Positions 15,724 to 20,683 of a stretch of DNA of 22,732 bases are shown here, piece after piece (position 1 is the stretch's first letter; every line of letters starts with the position of its first letter). Position numbers and translations under genes: made by a program. The stretch covers positions 1 through 22,732 of the forward strand of contig CAYRRA010000053.1 in assembly GCA_964426355.1 (NCBI GenBank), in the 5' to 3' direction. The notes below the pieces were generated by a model. That model was given only the letters and a program-made list of their open reading frames with translations, was not told the origin of the DNA and searched no databases. The stretch is from JAJFTV01 sp964426355 (lineage in GTDB: Bacteria > Chloroflexota > Anaerolineae > Anaerolineales > Anaerolineaceae).

Positions 15724-16314
15724 ATGAAACCAACCAAAACACTGCCCGATTCCTATCAGCTTGAAAGCGCGCTGGACCTGTCAAAAAACAAACGCCTGAC
15801 CATTTTGCTCAGCATCCTTAGTATTGTTGTTTTCATCTTCGCCGGCGGGTTCTTCGTCTGGCTGGCTGCGTTTTTAAGAAAGGCTGAAAACGTGAATTTT
15901 GAATTCACCATCGGGCAAAGCCTGCTCTTCACACTGCTTGCCCTGCTGACCATTGTGCTGGTCATGGTGGTTCATGAAGCCATCCACGGTATATTCCTGT
16001 GGATTTTCACCAAAGAGAAGCCGCTTTTTGGAGTCAAGCAGCTTTATGCGTATGCGGCGGCTCCAGGCTGGTACCTGCCCCGCATGCCGTACTTCATCGT
16101 TGCCTTGGCGCCGCTGGCTTTAATCACCATCGCCGGGGTGCTGCTGATACCGGAAATATCGGACAGTCTATTGCCGTATTTGTTGGTCTTCATCACCTAT
16201 AACTTTGCCGGCGCCGTCGGCGACATCGCCGTCGTGCTTTGGCTGTTCGGCAAGCCTCGCAGCATCTACGTCAACGACTTTGGTGATGGCGTCTATATCT
16301 ATGCGCAAGAGTAA
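15724..16314 (+). CDS. DUF3267 membrane protein with HExxH motif (putative metalloprotease)
   Basis: Integral membrane protein of 196 residues. Hydrophobic segments lie at about 26-50, 66-90, 122-142, 146-166 and 168-176. HEAIH at 84-88 is a zinc-peptidase signature inside TM2, and a GD pair (166-167) in a late TM is placed where site-2-protease relatives carry their third ligand. DUF3267 proteins are thought to be S2P-like intramembrane peptidases, but activity has not generally been shown. It is divergent from the lipoprotein gene, and 157 bases lie between the two starts. No strong ribosome-binding site precedes the ATG at 15724. The target protein is unknown. Confidence 0.82.
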   Translation: MKPTKTLPDSYQLESALDLSKNKRLTILLSILSIVVFIFAGGFFVWLAAFLRKAENVNFEFTIGQSLLFTLLALLTIVLVMVVHEAIHGIFLWIFTKEKPLFGVKQLYAYAAAPGWYLPRMPYFIVALAPLALITIAGVLLIPEISDSLLPYLLVFITYNFAGAVGDIAVVLWLFGKPRSIYVNDFGDGVYIYAQE

Positions 16315-16352
16315 TTACGTTCCAATTACACCAACTATGCACTACCCCTACC

Positions 16353-16389
16353 CCATCACCGTTTACCCGTAACGGGTCACCGGTGATGG
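16353..16389. terminator. Bidirectional hairpin between convergent genes
   Basis: CCATCACCG (16353-16361) pairs with CGGTGATGG (16381-16389). Inside it, ACCC pairs with GGGT around a short loop. It sits between the DUF3267 stop (16314) and the MFS transporter stop (16421), so it can serve both strands. Neither side has a strong U-run. Confidence 0.65.
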
Positions 16390-16420
16390 TTTGCCAGAGT
16401 TTTGTTGGGTTGCGGGGAAT

Positions 16421-17659
16421 TTATGGCTTTACTTTCGGCATCCAGAACGCCATCAAAAAAGCCGCAACCAGTGCCAGCCCGCCACCGAAGAAGAACGGTG
16501 CAGAGGGACCCAACCCTTGCCAGCCGCCCAATCCCTGCCAGAGAAAACCGGCGATGAATGAAGCCGGGAAAGCCAGGATGCCCATGACCGCATTGTACGT
16601 TCCATACGCCGTGCCGCGCAGGTATTCAGGCACCAGGTCGGCTACCATCGCGTTGGCGGTTCCGTATGCCATGCCGTAATACAAACCATACGCCACGTAA
16701 AGAACCCAAACATGCCAGCCTGTGTGCGCCAGGGCAAATCCCAGGTAGATGGCAGCATAAACGAGCCAACCACCAATGATTAAACGCCGCCTGCCCACAC
16801 GGTCGGAAAGCGAGCCAGCCGGGGTGGAAACCAATGAGTAAATCAGGTTGAACACCACCAGCATCGCCATGATACCAATCACCGAAACACCCAGGTTTTG
16901 GGCGCGCAGCACCAAAAAAGCGTCCGATGAATTGCCCAGCGTAAAAATGCTGACAATCACCAGAAAGATGCTGAATGGTTTGCCCATGCTGCGGATCGAA
17001 AACTTGGGCAAGGCGCGCTTTTTGTCGACCGGTACATCCTTTGCGCCAATCACCAAAGACAACACTGCCAGCAGTGCAGGCAGCAGGCTGATCAACACGA
17101 TTGTTTGAAAAGTCGACCTGGACAGGTCCAGGCTGTTCGCCTGCGCCAGCCAGACCACCACCGCAGCAATGAGCAGACCCACCATCGCCCCGGCGGTATC
17201 CATTGCCCGGTGAAAACCAAAAGCCAATCCGCGGTTCTCTTTGGTGATCGAATCTGCCACCAGCGCATCACGCGGTGCGGTACGGATTCCCTTCCCAATC
17301 CGATCCACCCAACGCACCCCGGCGATCAAACCCCAGGTATTGGCGATATAGAAAAACGGTTTCACCAGGGCGGACAACCCGTAACCGGTGACTGCCAACC
17401 ACTTGCGCCCGCCCAGTTTGTCGGAAAGCCAGCCGGAAAACAGTTTCAAAATGCTGGCTGTCGCTTCCGCGATCCCTTCAATCAAACCGATAATGCTCGT
17501 TTGCACACCCAGCACGTTTGCCAGGAAAAGCGGTACGATATTGATGACCATCTCGCTGGAGATGTCCATAAAAAAACTGGTGAAGCCAACCGCCCATACA
17601 TTGCGCGGAAGCTGCCGGATGGAAAGCCGTTTTGTTTGTTCAGCGTTCTTTTCTGTCAT
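16421..17659 (-). CDS. Major facilitator superfamily transporter
   Basis: Polytopic membrane transporter of 412 residues with about twelve hydrophobic segments in two six-helix halves. The MFS loop 2-3 motif appears as GWLSDKLGGRKW near residue 80, and its second-half echo is GSLSDRVGRRRL near 290. The RIGKGIRTAPRDALVADS word in the first half is characteristic of a widespread uncharacterised MFS efflux group. GAGG lies five bases before the ATG at 17659. It is 20 bases downstream of the ChrB_N-like gene, so the two form an operon read from the promoter at 18380-18408. Substrate unknown; the partner suggests export of an oxyanion or toxic compound, which is inference only. Confidence 0.9.
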   Translation of the reverse strand: MTEKNAEQTKRLSIRQLPRNVWAVGFTSFFMDISSEMVINIVPLFLANVLGVQTSIIGLIEGIAEATASILKLFSGWLSDKLGGRKWLAVTGYGLSALVKPFFYIANTWGLIAGVRWVDRIGKGIRTAPRDALVADSITKENRGLAFGFHRAMDTAGAMVGLLIAAVVVWLAQANSLDLSRSTFQTIVLISLLPALLAVLSLVIGAKDVPVDKKRALPKFSIRSMGKPFSIFLVIVSIFTLGNSSDAFLVLRAQNLGVSVIGIMAMLVVFNLIYSLVSTPAGSLSDRVGRRRLIIGGWLVYAAIYLGFALAHTGWHVWVLYVAYGLYYGMAYGTANAMVADLVPEYLRGTAYGTYNAVMGILAFPASFIAGFLWQGLGGWQGLGPSAPFFFGGGLALVAAFLMAFWMPKVKP

Positions 17660-17679
17660 ATTTTCCTCGAAAAATAGAT

Positions 17680-18303
17680 TTATCCCTGCCCGTCATCGCT
17701 CTCTGCAAAACCCTGGATGATACCGTTCCGGTCCATCGAACCGGGATCGAACTTCATCTTATTCGCATGATCACTGTCTTCATTGATGAAGACCTCCGTA
17801 GCAAAATCCTGGAGCGCTTCCCGGCATTTCTCCAACCACGCGGCTGCCTCCTCGGCATGGCTTCCGCCCAGAAAATCGCGCCGCTGCACTTTCTCGAACC
17901 AGGCGAGCAGCTTGTTCAAGTCCTGCTCGTTCTCCTCAAATTCGGCAAAGGAAAAATTCTTGCGGCGGGTCTCTTTTTCGATTTCAGTCAGGAAATCGGC
18001 GCACTGCTCTTTGAGTTCAGCATATTCTTCGGCGCGATCCTGCCTGAAACGCTCCAATATCTCGCTTTGCGTCTCGTCATCAAATGCACTGGCAAGGAAG
18101 GTCTTGCTCGTGCCACCCTGCGTGTTCACGTAATCCTTCATCTCGCGCATAAACTCCACCGCCCCATCGTTGAAAGGCAACAGCCATAAACCATTGTCCA
18201 GCCCCAGTGAGCCGGCAGAACGCATGCGCCTCCACACCGTCACGCGCGGGCTTGAGGGTGTAGCCGGTAACTGCGGGCAAAACAAAAGCCATTTGTAATC
18301 CAT
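17680..18303 (-). CDS. ChrB N-terminal domain-like protein (stand-alone ChrB_N)
   Basis: Protein of 207 residues resembling the N-terminal domain of ChrB, the chromate-sensing regulator of chromate-resistance operons. The diagnostic start is WLLFCPQLPATPSSPRVTVW followed by RRMRSAGSLGLDNGLWLLP. The second half is a charged helical region with ERFRQDRAEEYAELKEQC, the FSFAEFEE word and RDFLGGSHAEEAA, all in the usual ChrB_N order. The separate C-terminal ChrB domain is absent. The ATG at 18303 was chosen over an upstream in-frame ATG because AAGGA lies about eight bases ahead and the family N-terminus starts there. It is the first gene of an operon with the MFS transporter. Possible roles are a repressor of its own operon or an accessory to the transporter. 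No ChrA gene is seen here. Confidence 0.78.
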   Translation of the reverse strand: MDYKWLLFCPQLPATPSSPRVTVWRRMRSAGSLGLDNGLWLLPFNDGAVEFMREMKDYVNTQGGTSKTFLASAFDDETQSEILERFRQDRAEEYAELKEQCADFLTEIEKETRRKNFSFAEFEENEQDLNKLLAWFEKVQRRDFLGGSHAEEAAAWLEKCREALQDFATEVFINEDSDHANKMKFDPGSMDRNGIIQGFAESDDGQG

Positions 18304-18363
18304 AACGTGTTCCTTTATAAAAAGATGACAGCTCAGTAACGGGTAATCAGTACCTGGTGAGAA

Positions 18364-18381
18364 ATGCAACACCTGTTACAT
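18364..18381 (-). promoter_or_regulatory. Dyad element 1 over the -10/start of the ChrB_N-MFS operon
   Basis: The minus strand reads ATGTAACA-GG-TGTTGCAT, an 18-base near-perfect dyad (7 of 8 positions). It overlaps the -10 and the expected transcription start. A second copy lies 39 bases away, centre to centre. This is typical of a repressor operator. Confidence 0.6.
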
Positions 18382-18408
18382 TATAAAACCATTTTTTATT
18401 TTTTGCAA
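18380..18408 (-). promoter_or_regulatory. Promoter of the ChrB_N-MFS operon
   Basis: On the minus strand TTGCAA (18408-18403) is 17 bases from a perfect TATAAT (18385-18380). The predicted start is near 18373, giving a leader of about 70 bases before the ATG at 18303. Both hexamers are overlapped by copies of the dyad element. Confidence 0.7.
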
Positions 18409-18420
18409 CAAGTGTTACAT
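18403..18420 (-). promoter_or_regulatory. Dyad element 2 over the -35 of the ChrB_N-MFS operon
   Basis: The minus strand reads ATGTAACA-CT-TGTTGCAA. It shares ATGTAACANNTGTTGC (16 positions, differing only at the two central bases) with element 1. It covers the -35 hexamer. Paired sites of this kind usually bind a dimeric repressor at each copy. Confidence 0.6.
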
Positions 18421-18497
18421 ATCAATATCCAACAAAACGACTTTCCGGTAAACTTCAAAATAAGTTGGACGTCACCTGCAAACCTGCCGCTCAAAGG

Positions 18498-18503
18498 TAT
18501 AAT
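18498..18503 (+). promoter_or_regulatory. -10 element predicting a leaderless dimethylargininase mRNA
   Basis: A perfect TATAAT ends seven bases before the ATG at 18511. Transcription would begin at or next to the A of the start codon. No ribosome-binding site is present. The -35 region is poor. Confidence 0.5.
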
Positions 18504-18510
18504 ACAGGTT

Positions 18511-19281
18511 ATGTTCAAAAAAGCCGTCGTACGTAAACCATCGATCAATTTCAATGAGGGGATCACCGATGCCGATCTGGGCGCACCGGAGCTATCCATT
18601 GCCCTGGCGCAGCACAGTGCTTATTGCCAGGTGTTGCAGCAATGCGGGCTTGCACTCACCGAACTGCCCCCCGACCCGCGTTTCCCCGATTCGACCTTTG
18701 TGGAGGATACCGCAGTGCTCACCGGACACTGCGCCATCCTGACCCACCCCGGCGCGCCCAGCCGGGAAGGTGAGGTGGACGCCATCCGTCCCGCCATCGA
18801 ACAGCATTATGAGCGGATTTTCAGGATTGAACCCCCCGGCATGTTGGACGGTGGAGATATCTGCGACGCCGATGGGCATTTCTTCATTGGCATTTCCCGG
18901 CGCACCAACGAAGAAGGTGGGCGCCAGTTAGCAGAAATCCTGGGAAAAGAAGGCTTTACCTCAACCCTGGTCGATATCTGCCAGGTGCCTGGCATCCTGC
19001 ACCTCAAGAGCGGCATCGCCTACCTGGGTGAAGGCAACCTGTTGTTGATCGAGGCGCTGCACAACCACCCCGCATTTGACGCCTACCACCGCATCCAAAC
19101 CCCAAAGGAAGAAACCTACGCCACCAACAGCCTGCGCGTGAATGACTTTGTCCTCATCCCGGCGGGTTTTCCAGGAGTGGAAGACCTTGTGAACAAATTG
19201 GGGTATGCCATCATCAAGCTGCAGATGTCGGAATTCCAGAAAATGGACGGCGGGTTAAGCTGTTTATCCCTCAGATTTTAG
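18511..19281 (+). CDS. Dimethylargininase (DDAH) / amidinotransferase-superfamily hydrolase
   Basis: Cytoplasmic enzyme of 256 residues. DDAH hydrolyses N-omega-methylated arginines to citrulline and a methylamine through a Cys thiouronium intermediate. Visible residues fit: D60 and E65-D66 in FPDSTFVEDTAV, the DGGD substrate loop (113-116), catalytic H164 in HLKSG and nucleophile C251 in GGLSCLSLRF at the extreme C-terminus. The length is that of bacterial DDAH, shorter than arginine deiminase. The ATG at 18511 starts the family N-terminus (MFKKAVVRKP); longer in-frame starts run into the divergent promoter region. The TATAAT just ahead suggests a leaderless transcript. Its neighbours do not indicate a pathway. 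Related enzymes act on other guanidino or amidino compounds, so specificity is likely but not proven. Confidence 0.9.
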   Translation: MFKKAVVRKPSINFNEGITDADLGAPELSIALAQHSAYCQVLQQCGLALTELPPDPRFPDSTFVEDTAVLTGHCAILTHPGAPSREGEVDAIRPAIEQHYERIFRIEPPGMLDGGDICDADGHFFIGISRRTNEEGGRQLAEILGKEGFTSTLVDICQVPGILHLKSGIAYLGEGNLLLIEALHNHPAFDAYHRIQTPKEETYATNSLRVNDFVLIPAGFPGVEDLVNKLGYAIIKLQMSEFQKMDGGLSCLSLRF

Positions 19282-19315
19282 GTCGGCACACAGGCAATAA
19301 AAAAAACGGTTATTC

Positions 19316-19324
19316 TGCTATACT
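19316..19324 (+). promoter_or_regulatory. Extended -10 promoter for the WD40 lipoprotein gene
   Basis: TGCTATACT, the same nine-base extended -10 as at 5408-5416. The predicted start is near 19331, about 75 bases before the ATG at 19408. No -35 is evident, as is common for extended -10 promoters. Confidence 0.5.
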
Positions 19325-19407
19325 GAATTAAGACCATTCATGCAAGGTGTGGTGAAGCATGTAAACAGTCCAGAGATAAAATCAATCAAATCATGGAGGG
19401 AAAAACG

Positions 19408-20571
19408 ATGAAGCTTTATTCCGTATTTGCTATCCTGTTGGTATTATCGATCAGCGCTTGTTCCACTTTAACAACTGAAGTACCACAGGCAACGATGCCA
19501 GATCGCCCGACTATTACAACTACGCCGGCAGCCACCAGCACGAACAGCCCCACATCAAAGCCGACGGCTACGCCTTCCCCCTCCGCGACGAGCAGCCCCA
19601 CATCTACATCAACGGATTTGCCCTTACCGTCCGCCACTTTGATCACGACCCGCATACCGCAAGAGAAAGCCAGTTTGCTATACGATGATACGGCTTCTGC
19701 AGTAACGATAATGTGGTCGCCGAACGGCGATTTACTGTACGTCGGCACACGCGGAAAAGGTATGCTTATTTTTGACGTCGGACAGAAAGAATTCTTGGAT
19801 ATTTTAGGAGAAGGTGACTATCTCAGCGCAATGCAGACCAGCCCAGATGGTGAATGGATAGCTATCGGTTTTGCAGGGGGTGTAATTATTTTAATCTCCC
19901 GCATAGACACATCGCTGAATCAATCCATTTCTCCTGCCCATACTAACCGGATCGAGGCGTTTGGATTTGACCCTGAGAGCAATTGGCTCGTTTCCTGTGG
20001 TCTTGACGGCAAAATTTTCAGGTGGAATGTAGAAAGTGGTGAACTGATTGACACCCTGTATGAAGATTGGTGTTCAGATATGGCGGTTACACCGGACGGG
20101 CGTTTTTTGATCGCGGGGTTTGGCACAGACAATATTTTCCGTGTCTGGGATACGCAAACCTGGGAGTTGACAGCCGAATTTGAAGGCAACCAGGCAGCGG
20201 ATATCGCCATCAGCCCCGATGGGAACCGGGTGGTATCCGCCGGCGGCGGTTTCCACGAAGCCAGGGTGTATGACCTCACCAATGGCAGCCTGCTCTATAC
20301 CCTGCTTGGGCATATAAGTTGGGTCTTTGCTGCCGATTACAGCCCCAATGGAAACCTCATTGCCACCGCAGGCATCGGCAACAGTGTTTATCTTTGGGAT
20401 GCCGGTAGCGGCAAATTACTTTATGACCTCTATGTCAGTTTCGATAACATCGAGGCGCTTGCGTTCAGCCCGGATGGCAGCATGTTAGCCGGTGCCGGGG
20501 CGAATATCTGGTTGTGGGACTTAGACAGTTTAGGGATCAATGGAGACATCACAGCTGACATTGATCAGTAA
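19408..20571 (+). CDS. WD40-repeat lipoprotein (seven-bladed beta-propeller)
   Basis: Exported lipoprotein of 387 residues, probably a protein-binding scaffold on the outer face of the membrane; partner unknown. The signal peptide ends at ISAC with the lipid-attached Cys at residue 18. A Thr/Ser/Pro linker runs to about residue 80. Seven WD-type repeats follow, each with an SPDG/SPNG-like turn and a closing WD/YD/FD pair (MWSPNG, TSPDG, FDPES, VTPDG, ISPDG, YSPNG, FSPDG). That count closes one propeller. Start choice: the ATG at 19408 has GGAGGG about eight bases upstream and begins the signal peptide; the ATG at 19393 is less likely. A bidirectional terminator lies 50 bases after the stop. 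Confidence 0.9.
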   Translation: MKLYSVFAILLVLSISACSTLTTEVPQATMPDRPTITTTPAATSTNSPTSKPTATPSPSATSSPTSTSTDLPLPSATLITTRIPQEKASLLYDDTASAVTIMWSPNGDLLYVGTRGKGMLIFDVGQKEFLDILGEGDYLSAMQTSPDGEWIAIGFAGGVIILISRIDTSLNQSISPAHTNRIEAFGFDPESNWLVSCGLDGKIFRWNVESGELIDTLYEDWCSDMAVTPDGRFLIAGFGTDNIFRVWDTQTWELTAEFEGNQAADIAISPDGNRVVSAGGGFHEARVYDLTNGSLLYTLLGHISWVFAADYSPNGNLIATAGIGNSVYLWDAGSGKLLYDLYVSFDNIEALAFSPDGSMLAGAGANIWLWDLDSLGINGDITADIDQ

Positions 20572-20620
20572 AAATCCTGAAAGCCCTGATCTGCCGCGAT
20601 CCCGCTAAACACAATCACAA

Positions 20621-20661
20621 AGAGGCTGCCGTGGGGAAAACAGCGCCCCTGGGCAGCCTCT
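20621..20661. terminator. Strong bidirectional terminator between the WD40 gene and ileS
   Basis: AGAGGCTGCC (20621-20630) pairs perfectly with GGCAGCCTCT (20652-20661). An inner GGGG/CCCC pairing extends the stem. It lies between two convergent stops (20571 and 20684). Flanking U-runs are weak on both strands. Confidence 0.8.
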
Positions 20662-20683
20662 CTTCGTTCATTTCGCAAAAATC

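Noticed and set aside
17736..17757. GGGATCGAACTTC resembling a tRNA T-arm
   Set aside because: No acceptor, D or anticodon arms can be drawn around it, and it lies within the 3' end of the ChrB_N-like coding sequence.
17632..18189. A 185-codon plus-strand frame opposite the ChrB_N-like gene
   Set aside because: The minus-strand frame has a clear family match, ribosome-binding site and promoter. The plus-strand frame has none of these.
18364..18510. A longer N-terminus for the dimethylargininase (in-frame ATG at 18364)
   Set aside because: It would add 49 residues unlike any family member and would run through the divergent promoter and dyad elements. The family N-terminus begins at 18511.
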